Source: Zygnema cylindricum (taxonomy: Eukaryota > Streptophyta > Zygnematophyceae > Zygnematales > Zygnemataceae). Taken from it: a stretch of DNA of 64,000 nucleotides. Location of the stretch: the NCBI GenBank assembly GCA_037447655.1, contig JBBHKE010001241.1:127195-191194 (forward strand). The letters run 5' to 3'. Positions 1 through 12,229 of the stretch are shown in pieces. A program made the translations under genes and the position numbers. Every line of letters starts with the position of its first letter. Position 1 is the stretch's first letter. The notes beneath the pieces were generated by a model, which was given only the letters and a program-made list of their open reading frames with translations, had not been told where the DNA came from and searched no databases.

Positions 1-459
1 GGTTAGGATATTACTTTTGTTCTTTTTTTATATATGTCTTTGAATGTGTTTTTTTTTTTTTTTTTTTCTCAAATTGGCCAAATTTTGATCTTTTTGTAAT
101 TCTTGGTCCGTTGATTTTTGACTAATTGTGGTTTTTTTTTGGGTACAAATTTAGGTAATTTGATACTAAAAAAACAACACATATAGTCTTCAAATGTAGA
201 ATACGGAATACATTTTGTATAAAAAGTTTTTTCCTATTGCATGTTTGTTTTCGTTTTGTAGAAAAAAAATCCGTATGAATTTTTTCACAGTTTTTTTTTC
301 TGTGTAAGTTTCTGTATATATTTTTTTCTTGTTTTCATTATAGGATTGGAGATATTGTAGGACTTGAGAGATATTAATGTATTTCACTTTTGGGTACATT
401 TTGGAGTTTTTTTTTTAATCTATCGATAAATATCTTCCGTTTCTTGCCAATGTTTCATT

Positions 460-500
<41 letters not shown>

Positions 501-1650
501 CATTTTCGTTTTTGTCGTCAACCAGATTAGCTACGTTTTTTTTTAATACTTTATTCCTTGTTTTTCACGTTTTTTTTAAAGATGCATGTCTTCCTTTTTC
601 TTATCCGTTGATCTTTTTTCTCTATTTATATTTTTTCCTTATTTTATTTTTTATTTTCAAGTTAACACTACGATTTTGGCAAATCGTGTGTTAAAAATTC
701 AATGCAGTTTTATTTGTACACTCGTATTTAAAGTATATTTCCGTTACTTTTTGTCCTTTTTGATACTTATTATAACAGTAAGTCAAAATGCATTTATTTT
801 GTCCTATATTATTCAATTCCTGTGTCAATATGTCAGATTTTTTTATAGTGTTTCATGGCTTTCATATTTAACAAGTATGTTTTATTAAATCGTTTGTTTA
901 TTTTATGTAATATTGTATGCATTTCTTAATAATAAACGTTTAAACTAGTTCTTATAGTTAGTTAGAGTTGTTAGGGAATGTATCCAATTTTTAGATAGTC
1001 TAAACGTTTTTTGCGTTTTTGTAGACGTAGTTTAAACAAATGCAATATCTCTTGAAACTGTTCATAACGACTTATATTGTCTTGTTTTGTTTGAATGAAT
1101 AATAGTATGGACAACAGTAATAGTATTTGGACAGGTTGAGGATTTTTTTTTTTTTTTTTTTTTAGTGTCGCCTTTTAAATTGTTTACGGCGAGTTTTTGG
1201 CTGTCCTTAATTTTGGTGTGCGAAGAAATTGACAATTATATGCAGTCGTTTTAATATGAGTATCAGTTATTTTTTTTTATTTTTTTTTGGATAGGAAAAA
1301 CGGATGGATTACATGTTACGCCTGTGTAGACGGGACCTTGTTTTGCGCAAAATAGTGTAGTGAAACTATTGAGGATCTCGACAACAGTCAACTTATTACT
1401 AAACCGTCGACCAGTGCATAATGTCGCCGATATTGGATATCGGCTTCTGCAAATCCTCGCATCTAATTCTATTTGTTCTCTTTGCTTACCGTCGAACTCG
1501 CCAACTCGGTAAGCCGGCAGATTCTCAAGCGTCAAAATATCAACACTCAATTCGCGAGTCGTAGCATCGTTCAATCGTCTGAAATTGGAAAACCGGAAAA
1601 ACTATGAAAATGTCAAATCGCGTCGATTCTCGGTTCAATCGGTACAGTAC
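1..1650. other. T-rich intergenic DNA, no gene seen
   Basis: The stretch is very AT-rich, with long poly-T runs, notably about 40 T at 461-500 and shorter runs near 50-67 and 1143-1161. Open frames here are short and made of Phe/Leu/Ser-type low complexity on the T-rich strand. I recognise no domain, RNA gene or clean repeat boundary. Confidence 0.6.
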
Positions 1651-1651
1651 A

Positions 1652-1866
1652 ACCGCGAATCGTTATTAGCGTAAAGGTTTTTTTCGCCACTTAAAACATA
1701 TTTTCTCCGTACACACTTGTCGGATTGTAGATCTGACGGTTGCGATTGAAAGGTAACATTCTCAGCTTCCGATTGGCGGTCTCAAATTGAAAATCCAACA
1801 AGTGTGTACGGAGAAAAGATGTTTTAAGTGGCGAAAAAAACCTTTACGGTAATAACGATTCGCGGT
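1652..1866. mobile_element. MITE with long terminal inverted repeats (family A)
   Basis: The left end starts ACCGCGAATCGTTATTAGCG and the right end finishes with its near-perfect reverse complement. The arms are about 70 bp each and include the motif TTAAAACAT and a block ending ACACTTGT. The core is about 70 bp. There is no coding capacity. Related copies or fragments lie at 9214-9232 plus 13907-14026, 26214-26341, 26652-26856 and 33541-33760. I could not identify a clear target duplication, so the superfamily is not assigned. Confidence 0.8.
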
Positions 1867-2383
1867 GAATACCGTACAATTGGTGACTAGCCTCACAACA
1901 GAATTTCAGATATCTTGCGGGAAGGTACAGTACTGTAAAGATCACGACGAAATCATGTACGGAGGTACAGAAAGGGAAACGGGCTCAACTCCAGATCTCC
2001 ATAGGGAAGTTTTCGGTTCAATGAATCATGCCAGCGTAATTTACAGTCGTGAGATTTTCACCACTTGCGAATCGGACGGCTACAGATTACAAAATCGATA
2101 CTTTTTGACCCCAAATCTGGACCGGGTTCGAACTATAATTTATGTCAGATTTTTCAGTCTTTTGGAATGACGTGGCGTAGATTGGAGGTTTCTGTCGGTG
2201 GAAGAAGTTCTAAACACGCGGGCGCCACATCCCCGATGATATCTGCACTTTTTCCTCACCGGCGGGACTCACCTTGACTTATATCGACTTTAGAACAGGA
2301 ATGCGGACGTCGCGAAGATTACGCGAAGATGACATCACGAATATGCTGCGAATATATTTTGGTTCCTTCCGTGTGCTTCGTAC

Positions 2384-3023
2384 CATAGTTCAAAAGTAGG
2401 TGAAAGTAGGCCCATACAATATGCCTATTGTATGCAAAACATACAATATGCCCTTAAGACCCATATTGTATTGGTCGAAAAATGATAAAAGAGGTTAAGA
2501 GGGTTGAGTTGCACATCGATCGATAGAGAATTAAACGGCATGTCTAAATTTTGAAAAAAAATCGGACAAAAAATATTTTTTCTGTGAATTTTGAGGTGTT
2601 TTTTATTTCAACCGTCAGATTCGGACGATCGGACGGTCTCTGATCAAAGTAGCGATCTTAAGAAGATCACATGAAAAGCCCATAACACAACTTACGATAG
2701 GACTATTTGTCATATTAGCGTCTGCAATTTTGAAGGCCACACTAAATAAAGCCTCAAATTGACCAACCAGGTTGCCCGTCCGCGTTTTTTTTTTTTTTTC
2801 CGGGTTTTTTTTCCGGCGGAATGTCATCCTACGCCGCGTCAGTTCGCTAAAATATTTCGTCAGGTGGCGTGCGCTGTACTATGATCATACGTCATATTCG
2901 TACGATCGTACAAGAGTGTCCGCAACTCACACCCATACAATATGCCTACTCTACGCGAGTTTAGTGCCAAGTTTTGTGCGCCTACCAAAGGCCTACCATA
3001 AAAACGCCTACTTTTGAACTATG
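2384..3023. mobile_element. 640-bp non-autonomous DNA transposon with 8-bp target duplication
   Basis: The left terminus CATAGTTCAAAAGTAGG (2384-2400) is exactly inverted at the right terminus (3007-3023). The element is flanked on both sides by the identical octamer CTTCGTAC (2376-2383 and 3024-3031). An 8-bp duplication is typical of the hAT superfamily. Internally it holds repeated CATACAATATGCC-type words near both ends and no credible ORF. A similar terminus, CATAGTTCAAAAG, occurs near 16255 inside the HDA8-like gene. Confidence 0.85.
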
Positions 3024-3031
3024 CTTCGTAC

Positions 3032-3765
3032 AGACTATAGATTATAGAAATACGAGGAAAACTTCTGGTTTCAAGTGTTAACGATAATCTGTGCGCAAGC
3101 TTAAATGGGAAGTACGATTTTGTCTTTTTTCATCGCTGGTGATCATAAATTTTACAAATAGTGTGCGGGAACCCCATTTTGTAGACAATCCGTCCTTTAG
3201 CGCACGAATAGAACGGTATAATCTCGCGGTAATACAATTACCGTACCGTAGTGATTCCGTATTCCTTGACTTTTCTTGATGAGGTGTGTATTCATTTCAA
3301 TCTTTGTCATCAGCTTAATGTCGGTAGATTCTGTCCGTATCAGAAAAACCACGTGCTCTAGATTTAATCGTTTGCCGCGTGTCCACGTGAAGGTCGATTT
3401 GCTGCCATCAGCATTATCCAATCCAAATAGATGGATTCAGGAGATGCGTCAAAGCTTCTTTTTCTTTGGCGCCCGCTTTCTTGGTCAGTTTTTGTTGACA
3501 CGGCACGAAATAAACAAATATAGAATTAGTATTCCATCCTTCTCTTGCTCCTCTGTTTCCCTCTCCGGCCATTCAGAGTTCAGATATTGCCAAATTTTGA
3601 AAAAAAAATCAGCAGTTACGTAGAATGTGAACAGCAAACTCATTAGGAAAAGCAAATTGGTCTCAATGTTTAGGTGTGAACATTAAAAAAAAGAAAAACA
3701 GAATAAAGAAAATATCCAGGGGAAAGGCTACAGTGGGAACACCATCTAGAACGTTAGCAAGCTGG
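3032..3765. other. Intergenic region upstream of the CBSX3-like gene
   Basis: No coding region or repeat structure is recognised. Short frames on both strands lack domain signatures. It probably contains distal promoter sequence of the gene that starts at 4231. Confidence 0.5.
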
Positions 3766-3776
3766 CTATATAAAAA
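3766..3776 (+). promoter_or_regulatory. Candidate TATA box of the CBSX3-like gene
   Basis: The sequence CTATATAAAAA matches the plant TATA consensus and lies about 455 bp upstream of the start codon. That would give a long leader, possibly with a 5' UTR intron. It is the best TATA-like word in the 5' region, but no transcript supports it. Confidence 0.4.
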
Positions 3777-4230
3777 GTTGAGGGCAGATTGCTGAAATTT
3801 TATGTGCTTTTGCTCACTTTCCCTGCAGAAATATCTGAAATTTGGCAGTAAAGCAAGGTTAGTGTCTCTTGTACATCTTTGTTTATCCCCGACGGATTTT
3901 TCTTCTTTGAGATAAAAGTAAAAGTTTGTTTTGTCCTCATTATCTATCCATTGTGTTCCAGCTCTTACCAGTCGAGCTCTAACTGCCTGTTTTCGAGTTT
4001 TCTTTGTTAGTCATTCCTGTTAATTCTCCGACTTTTAGATTCATCTCGAGGAACTTTCCGCGTTTGTCTCTCTTATTTCTCTCTTACTGGAAAGCCACTC
4101 GCTTCTCTTGCTGCTTCACTTTAGTAATAATAACTTCCAATTTCTCTTGTCGAAGCACATATTTTTCAGTTCTCCTAGAAACGTATATATTTAATTTCTC
4201 TTCTAGAATCTAGAAAGACATATTTTCAAG

Positions 4231-6320
4231 ATGCAGCAACAAGGATTCAGAAGCCTGGCGACTGTGAGCCGCACTTTGGCTCAACAATGGCGTTTGAGAC
4301 TGCCTGCCTCTACTACCAGAGGCCTTGCAGGAATGCCTCAGGCATCTGAAGAATCAAATCCTACTTTTGAAAGTACCACTATTGCTGATATTATGCGAAC
4401 AAAAGGAACCGATAACGATGGGAGCTGGCTATGGTGCACCACAGAAGATACTGTATACGATGCCGTGAAATCGGTATATCCTTACACCCTGTTCTTTTGT
4501 TTTGTATAATAGTATTTTTTTCATTCCACTATTTGGAATTTGACGGTATTTTGCCAAGTGTCCAAATTATTTTGTGATGTGTCACTTCCGGAATTTTGAA
4601 TTTAATGGATTTTGATAGTAGTTGGGTGATTGTTTTTTGGTATACAGCTTGCAGATTCTTGCTAATGGATTTTGGCGATTGTTTTCTTGCAAGGTTAAGG
4701 GAATTCTTTCAAGAAATTGTTCCTTGTTTTAACTTTTGCCAGGGTCTTTCTTTCGTTTTTATTTAAAGGTTATTTGAGCAGATACATTAACTTTAAGAAC
4801 GCTTCTACTTGTTCTGATTTTTACCGAGGATGTTCTTGAGTGTTTGCTTGAAGTTTACTTAGATACACATATTAACAACGCTTCTGCCTGTTTTAATTTA
4901 TGAGTTTTCATTCAAAGTTTTTTTGAGCAGATACATTCATCTTAAGGACGCTTTGTTTCATTTTCTTACCAAGGACGTTCTTCAGTTTTCATTTAAAGTT
5001 TACTTGGCAAGATACGTTAATCTTAGTGAAACATGTGTTTTATGGCATTCTAGTTGCTTCTAATTGATGTTTTGCTGTTTTTTTGCAGTAGTGTTTTATG
5101 GCAATTAATATAGACTTTTCCAGGTTGTAATGCGACATTACATTTGGTTTTTGTAGACTTTATGTAACTCCGTTATTTTGAATGGCTGCGTGTTTTACAC
5201 AAACTTACGCAATTTATTGTTGTTCTGCAGATGACTTCCCATAACGTAGGAGCGTTGCTGGTGATGAAAACAGATTCCAGTGGAGCGATTGCTGGAATTA
5301 TTACCGAAAGGGGTAAGGACTCAAATTTTTGTCATCTTTTTTCTCCACTATGAGTGGGATTTAAAAGTGAGCTTTTTTGAAGATTAATGTTGATGTAAAA
5401 CTGACTTATCTGTTTGTCAGGATCACGTCAACATGACTTCTTGAAGATGATAATTTGCTGGATTTCGTTAATTTACCTGCTGACTTGATTTTTCGTTTTT
5501 TATGCAGATTATCTACGTAAAATCATAGTGCAAGGGCGTTCTTCCAAAACTACGAAAGTCGGAGATATTATGACTGAGGAGGTAAAATATCTCTGTCGAG
5601 ATCCTTGATTGGCACGGATTTTGCTCGACTCATCAGCTGTGCATCGCCTGATTTGTCTCGTATCCAGCAACTTTCAAGGAGACAATGCAGCTGCAAGAGT
5701 CCAGTTCTAGTGCTAGTTTGGATCGTGATGTAATTGTATATTATTTTAATGGCATTTTTTGGTAACGTGCTGCATCTTATGCCAGAAATCATCAATTGTC
5801 GCCTGGATATGACTAATCTTTATAGTTTTGACCTTATTGTAGGCTGGTCAATTGTTTCAGTAGTTTTTGCGCATTGTTGTGTTTTATAACCTCGACATTC
5901 TTAATTGTTTATGGTTCTCAATGTGCTCTTTCTGCAGAATAAATTGATTACTGTAACACCACAAACGAAGGTTCTGCGAGCCATGGAGCTCATGACTGGT
6001 GAGTGTCAATACTATTGGTTGAAACCATAAGAAGCAAACTTGCATGTTTTTGCCTTCATCTTTGTAGTTCGACAATTCTGCTACATGAAAGAGTCTAATC
6101 AGAAGCTATTTCTGTGGTCATGGCCATGCTGTTGTTCTATGTTATTTATGCATTTGGACCATCGTTTTGGTTTGCAGATAATCGTATTCGTCATATTCCT
6201 GTTTGTGAGGACCGGAAAATGAAGGGCATGGTCAGTATCGGTGATGTTGTCCGTGCTGTAGTGCAGGAGCATCGACAGGAAGTAGCTCGTCTGAATGATT
6301 ATATTCGAGGCTCATACTAA
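4231..6320 (+). CDS. CBSX3: CBSX3-like mitochondrial CBS-domain-pair protein, five exons
   Basis: Exons are 4231-4473, 5231-5312, 5508-5581, 5938-5998 and 6178-6320, all bounded by GT/AG, joining in frame to 200 residues. Residues 1-35 are Arg/Ser/Ala-rich without acids, like a mitochondrial presequence. Two CBS domains follow. Diagnostic plant CBSX3 blocks include DGSWLWCTTEDTVYDAVKS, ITERDYLRKIIVQGRSSK, VGDIMTEENKLITVTP and MTDNRIRHIPV. Arabidopsis CBSX3 is about 206 residues, so this is full length. In Arabidopsis CBSX3 acts in mitochondria and modulates o-type thioredoxin and redox output; CBS pairs usually bind adenosyl ligands. Function here is inferred from homology. No lesion is visible. 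The start codon is the first one that gives a presequence. The gene has no operon-like neighbour. Confidence 0.93.
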
Positions 6321-9213
6321 ATGATGCATGACAAGCTCGCTACTTATGTACAAAAGAAGTTCTAGCTGACAGGTCACGGAATTCTGTTGGTCCCTTGCAT
6401 TGCATTCCTCGAAAGCATTTTAGAGTTGGTAAGGCTTTTTGTGTAATGACACACTGTGTTTTTTTTTTCAAACCCTCTATGTAGGCAATAACGGGGCTGA
6501 GGTGGAGGGGTTAGGTAATGCACAATTAGTTGACTACAGGTTATGAAGTTTAGATAAATAGCTGCTAACAAATGATCAATGCCGAACCTATTATTGTATT
6601 TGTACCTGATTGCACACAATATGTTTGAATATCATGAAAAAGTGGATCTTGTCAAGAATTTATTGGTGAGGAAACATGCAAGCTACGTACTTAAATGTAT
6701 TGTGTCAATAAGCACTGTAGCATCTGATTCAAACGGTCTTCAGTGCTTTTCTATCGGTAGTCTTTTCCAAAGGTGTGCTGTTTATGTTTTCCTTTGTCCG
6801 AGTATAATTCAAGCATTTGGTGTTAGACTTGTTGGGTGCCTATTCGACTACTTGAGATATGAAATGTCTCTAGGTTACAAACGAGGTGAAAGCAATTGTG
6901 AAACGTTTATATTCAATTAGTAAAACGCTGCCAAAGTAGTCTACTGTTTATGATGTGGTGTTACTCGACGTCCATGCCATTATGGAATTCTTTTTCATTA
7001 CGAAACTATGGTGTGGGCTTTTTGGAGCCTGCTTTCTGATTCTACCCCATACTGGTTGATTACATTTACCCAAATGATACAGAGGGAAAGATGATGAACA
7101 ATAAAGAATATTATTGGTACATCGGGGACTAACAGCAAATCTTGACATGAAACATCGACCAGTAGTTATCCTCATTTTTGCTTAAGATCCGGCTTAGTAT
7201 AGATTGCACTCTGCACAGATGTAACCTACGCTATGCTTTTTAGGAAGGTCTCTAAAGCTTGAATATGTAAAAGCAATGCCTGGTCTATTATAGTGCATTG
7301 CACATACTACATACAGTTCATGAAGTTATTTGTTGTCCTAGTACTTTGCACTTCCCTGCAATAGGCTAGTACCTGCGCTAGCAAATGTTTAGCTAAGCAC
7401 TTGTGCATCCAGGGATTTCCTCAATTTACTCTTTTGACACTGATACCTATGTCTTTTTTGGTCCTTCCATAACTCAATAGTTATCCATAGATTGAAAGAT
7501 GAGAGCATGCCACCCAGTAACTGGGATAGTGGCGGTGTCAAAGTCATTTCGTGTCGATGGACTTCTACAATAATCTGCTCATCATGGTGTCTTTCATAAG
7601 TAAATAGCTTTGAACTTCTTGAAGTGTAACAGAACCTATTGGTTTTGTTTTAAAAATCTTGTGTACTTTCTCAATATCAAAGACTAAATGTCCATTCTCT
7701 AGTGCATATGACTGATGATTAAATTGACTACCATTTTTAGGAGCGCGTTGGGTTTTCAAGGGAAAGTTGGAGCTTGCAGTTAGCTAAATACACTGAGGTT
7801 TGGGTTTGATGTCACTTGATGCCAGTTTTGTCGAGAGTGATTGCCTCTCTTACCTCCTTGGGTGCTTGATACCGCTTTCTGTTAACATATTAGTAAGAAG
7901 TGGCATTAACAGATGTGAAAGCTGGGTTCACACAGATCCCATACGCAAGTATTTCTTGCATGAAATCTCTTGTTCTACAATTCTAAATTTTAATTGGAAT
8001 TTCTGTCTTATATGCTTTTCATGCTTTATGTTCAATATAAACTCATCCAAAAACTGACATCTAAGCTGGCTTAAGAGTGAACTGCAATATATTAGTTTCA
8101 GATGCATAGTACGTAAAGGCTACTCATAATAGTATTTTGAGTTCAGCTGCCTGCCTGAGTCCCTTCCTCACTTTCACTGTCAGGAACTCACAACCCGGAA
8201 GTTATATCTGGTTTTGGGTGTTGAAGCTGACTGAAAACAAGAACAAATAGAATTCTATAACTGAGGGAAAGTTATTGGAATCGAAGATGAAATTACGAAT
8301 AACTTGAGATGTATCAGCGAACATTTACAACGCTTTAAACCTGATGTTCCACTCGTTATGTTTCAGTACAAACTGCATGGTTGTATATTGCCATCTTTCG
8401 TATTACCACCTTTCGTTTTGCCATTAACTTTTTTCGTTTCCCTGTACCCAAATTGTTCACGATCACATGTGTTTTTTTAAATGGAACTTAAAGATATCCA
8501 CCTCCGTATGATCTTTTGCATTGAATTCCATCCAATTTGCTTATTTCTGTCATGATTATCGACATCCGTTAAAACTTGTCTTTGTCTAAGACATTGTTCA
8601 GATGTGCGGAAACGCTATATGTGGTAACCCTATGCTAGTAGCGTGTTATACCATATGATATGGTTGTAGCACTGGGTTACGACAAATAGCTATATACAGA
8701 GAGGGAGGGAGAAGGAGAGGCATACGAGGGAGAGGAGATACGTCTGAGGGAGAGGGAAGGGTTAGAGAGGAGGGATAGGCGTTAGAGGGAGAGACCATGA
8801 GTGAGAGGGAGAGGGAGAGTCAGTTGAGAGAGAAAAAGAGAGATAGAGAGGGAGATTCGAGGGAGAGGGAAAGGAATTTTACAAGTACCTCTCTTACAAA
8901 CTGAGATAGCAGACTCTAAAAGACTATATTCAGTAATTGAAATGTTATCAGGAAATAGAAGCGAGTGCATCTATGATTATATGGATTTCTTGGCTGTTTA
9001 TTTTATTTAGGAGCACAGAAGCCCGCCTTTCCCTCGAAGGAAACTCTTGCAGATTTTGAATCTAATGTATTAAAAAGTGCGGGAGATTATTTCGTGTGGA
9101 AGTCACACGAAAGCAGCATACCGTGCCTAAGTATCCAGTAGTAGAAATTTAGTGCGGTTTTTTGATATTTAAATTTCTTACGGTCTCGTGAAATCGTCAC
9201 TACGGTACAGAAC
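6321..9213. other. 3' flank and intergenic DNA, including a GA-rich tract
   Basis: This holds the 3' UTR of the CBSX3-like gene and ordinary AT-rich DNA. A purine-rich tract (GAGAGGGAG words) spans about 8698-8874. Short frames, for example 7565-7759 on the minus strand, show no recognisable domain. Confidence 0.5.
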
Positions 9214-9232
9214 ACCATGTATCACTATTAAG
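9214..9232. repeat. Left fragment of a family-A MITE split by the hAT insertion
   Basis: ACCATGTATCACTATTAAG resembles the first 19 bases of the family-A MITE end. The sequence resumes at 13907 with TATTAACGTTAACG followed by the CTCCGTGCACACTTGTCGG block, as in the intact copy at 1652. The MITE was therefore present before the hAT element inserted. Confidence 0.65.
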
Positions 9233-9779
9233 TAGTGTTGGGTATCGGGTAGTTTCATATCGCGATAATCTCGATATTCAATATATCGAATATCGATCGA
9301 AGAAAGTCCTCGATATATCGTACCGCGACCAACATAAATTATCGCGATATATATCGCGATATATTGAATTTTTAATATATATATATTTTTTAATATGTTA
9401 TTTTAGCGATAATGACAAATTTTCTGAAACGCAACGTACGCCGTGATTTTCGTTCCGTTACTTATAAGGTAACGCCGCAAAATGTAACGGACGAAAAAGT
9501 ACTTATACTGTAATACTAATACTGTAACACATATAGATACTTATTTAGTACATAATATGGTACAGAACTTCACATATGAAAACTTGAAACCCACACTAAT
9601 TTAGTCAAAGTATGATATGAAAAAAAAAAATTGCAGACTGTTCGTTTCGGGCAGGAAGGCAAAAATACCTACCAATTTGCAATCTGCAATCTGTAGGCAA
9701 ATTGGTAGCAATTAGTACATTATTACTTATCCATTACCAACGATTAATATTGTGCAAAGGTTACATTTTTGTTTTCTCC

Positions 9780-11957
9780 ATGGATTCCCAAGAGATGGGA
9801 GGCAGCATGGGAGGTGAAGAGGATAATGACACTGAACTGCTTCCGGATATGGAAACAGTAGAGTTAGAAAATTTATCCGAAATTGCAGATCAGTTTAGGG
9901 AAGCAAAAAAGGTTGTTCCGAAAGGAGTAAATTCAAAAGTTTGGCATCATTTCAAAGTCCTACATGATGGGAAGCATCCAGACAAAGCTTTTTGTAATCA
10001 TTGTTCTATGCCTGTTGCGAGGGGGAAGTCAATGAGTCCTACCAATTTACTATCTCATTTAAAGGTTCACCATAAGAAGTTATTTGTAGGTGATAGGTTG
10101 AAAGAAATTGAAGAAAAGCGAGGAGCTTTGGAGGATTTCGTAGAGCGAGGATCGGCAACATCCTTCAAAGATAGGCTCATTCGGTGGATAGTGTTAGACT
10201 ACCAACCACTAAGTGTGGTGGAGAGCCCTGAATTTCGAGAGATGATCAAGGGCTTGGCGCCAAAGGTGACGATACCAGATCGACGTGGAATAACATCGAG
10301 AATGGAGGAAATCGAAATAAAGGTTCGTCTAAGTTTGGGGAAACTCTTGGAAGGTGAAACTTTGAGCGTTACCATGGACACATGGACTACTTTATCAAAT
10401 GAATCCTATTGTTCTATGACGGCTCACTTTATCAACTCAGAATGGGAGCTTCAAAATGTTTGCTTAGGTTGCTCTCCATTTCCTGGTAGCCATACAGCAG
10501 AAGCAATCGGTGAAAAGTTGAAGGAAATGTTAGGAGGATATAGAATTTCCGAGAAATCGGTGGCCGTTTGTGTTACGGATACAGCGGCTGCTATGAAAAA
10601 AGCGGGGAAATCCATGTCTTGTGATTGGCATGGTTGTATGGACCATTTGTTGGAGCTAGTTACGGGAAAGTTTTTTAATGGTCCTAGTGTTGCACAACAT
10701 TTGAAAAGTGCACGCAATCTTGTGGGATTTTTTCGAAGCTCATCGAGAGCAACTAATATCCTTAAAAATGTTGCTAGTGAAATAAAGTGGAAGGTCTTGA
10801 TACCGGATGTAGCCACTAGGTGGTGGTCCACATACTCCATGCTCACTTCGATTTTGCATTTGAAAATTCCGTTAAAGGCACTTATGACAACAATTGTACC
10901 ACTAAATGCGAGGTTGAGTGAAGAGTCTTGGATGGTCATCGAGAGAGGTGTTGTAATTTTAAAACCTTTTATGGTTGCACAACTTGTGTTAGAAGGGGAA
11001 AAGTATGTGACTTTGAGTTGGGTGCCGGTAATTGTCCACTCACTACTAAAGGGACTCAATAAAGTAGTGGAAGACACATCAAGTGGTTCATGTGATGATT
11101 TGGCGATCAACGCAATTGCGGAGACGATGCTAACCGATTTTGAGACACGATTCGGCACCTTTGAGTTAAAAACTTTACCGATGAAAATGTTTATTGCTTG
11201 TGCACTAGATCCAAGAACGAAAACCCTAGGATTTTTAACACCTCTAGAGGTAGATAAGGTATGGCAAGAGATTGTGAACATGATGTTGGTTAAATTTGAC
11301 ATTGATGCCGAATTGATTGAAAATTGTGAGGGTGGTAGTGAAGGGTTGTTGATGGAAATCGGAAACAACTCAAATGAAAAAGGTGTGGATGAACTTGATG
11401 ACGATGATGAGGATGACATCTTTAAAGAATTACAAAAAGATCATCCCATTTCCATGTCTTCGGTAAAGGAATCCGTTCTAAAACCTTCGAACACGGAACT
11501 AACTCCAGATGAGTTTAAGGTTAATTTGCTTCACGAAGTTCAACTTTACAAAGGAAGAAGTGTTTTGGAACATTCGGAACACAATCGGGGAAACCCATTA
11601 AAGTGGTGGGACGAAAAGAAAAATTTGTTTCCGACATTGAGCTCTTTGGCTCGTATAATTCTAGCTATACCGGCCACTTCGGCTCCTTCCGAGCGAATAT
11701 TTTCCATTGCCGGTCAAGTCAACACGGTCAAGCGAAACCGGTTGTCTCCGGAATCGGTTGAAAGACTTGTTTTCCTCAAAGGTTCTTGGAAAGCAACGGA
11801 ATCGCTCATCAATATTCGCGATGATAAAGGAAAGAATATTGAAATGGAGGAAAACATTAACGACAACGAGAACAATAAAGTTGTTGCTAAGAAACGTCGG
11901 AAAGAAACGGGAAAGGAAATTGGAGATTGGTGGAATAATTTATCCAACAAAAAATGA
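9780..11957 (+). CDS. hAT-family transposase with BED zinc finger
   Basis: I prefer the ATG at 9780 (725 residues); the frame stays open upstream to 9702. A BED-type finger lies at about residues 55-100 (CNHC, then HLKVHH). The RNase-H-like core shows DTWTT (first Asp), VTDTAAAMKKAG (second Asp) and the CDWHGCMDHLLELV block that resembles the hAT CxxH region. The C-terminal hAT dimerisation domain is clear, with NPLKWWDEKKNLFPTLSSLA followed by SAPSERIFSIAG (third acid). This matches Ac/RICESLEEPER-like plant transposases that cut and paste DNA in the nucleus. No stop or frameshift is present, and no intron is needed. It could instead be a domesticated gene, but the flanking termini and target duplications argue for an active-type transposon. 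Confidence 0.93.
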   Translation: MDSQEMGGSMGGEEDNDTELLPDMETVELENLSEIADQFREAKKVVPKGVNSKVWHHFKVLHDGKHPDKAFCNHCSMPVARGKSMSPTNLLSHLKVHHKKLFVGDRLKEIEEKRGALEDFVERGSATSFKDRLIRWIVLDYQPLSVVESPEFREMIKGLAPKVTIPDRRGITSRMEEIEIKVRLSLGKLLEGETLSVTMDTWTTLSNESYCSMTAHFINSEWELQNVCLGCSPFPGSHTAEAIGEKLKEMLGGYRISEKSVAVCVTDTAAAMKKAGKSMSCDWHGCMDHLLELVTGKFFNGPSVAQHLKSARNLVGFFRSSSRATNILKNVASEIKWKVLIPDVATRWWSTYSMLTSILHLKIPLKALMTTIVPLNARLSEESWMVIERGVVILKPFMVAQLVLEGEKYVTLSWVPVIVHSLLKGLNKVVEDTSSGSCDDLAINAIAETMLTDFETRFGTFELKTLPMKMFIACALDPRTKTLGFLTPLEVDKVWQEIVNMMLVKFDIDAELIENCEGGSEGLLMEIGNNSNEKGVDELDDDDEDDIFKELQKDHPISMSSVKESVLKPSNTELTPDEFKVNLLHEVQLYKGRSVLEHSEHNRGNPLKWWDEKKNLFPTLSSLARIILAIPATSAPSERIFSIAGQVNTVKRNRLSPESVERLVFLKGSWKATESLINIRDDKGKNIEMEENINDNENNKVVAKKRRKETGKEIGDWWNNLSNKK

Positions 11958-12229
11958 TTTTACAAAATTATGTTTTTTAGGGAAGATTTGTAGGGTGCAC
12001 GGTTATGAGTGTTTGATTTTCACTTTATTAGTTTGAGAAACATTAGATAATTTTGATTTGGATTTCGAATATTGGGAAATTGGAAAATTAGAAAATTCGG
12101 GATTTTGGGATTATGGGATAATTACGTGTTTGAATGTTGGAAATGTTGGATTATTCGCAAAACATGGACATGCCGGAGTTTAAAACCTCAAGGAATTTGA
12201 TTTTTAATTTGAATAATTGCATTTTTATT

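Noticed and set aside
7565-7759. Minus-strand 64-codon frame downstream of CBSX3 with fairly natural composition
   Set aside because: I recognise no family, and stops surround it on both sides; not enough to call a gene.
10451-11419. 322-codon minus-strand frame inside the hAT transposase
   Set aside because: It is the antisense shadow of the transposase gene, with Ser runs and no domain.
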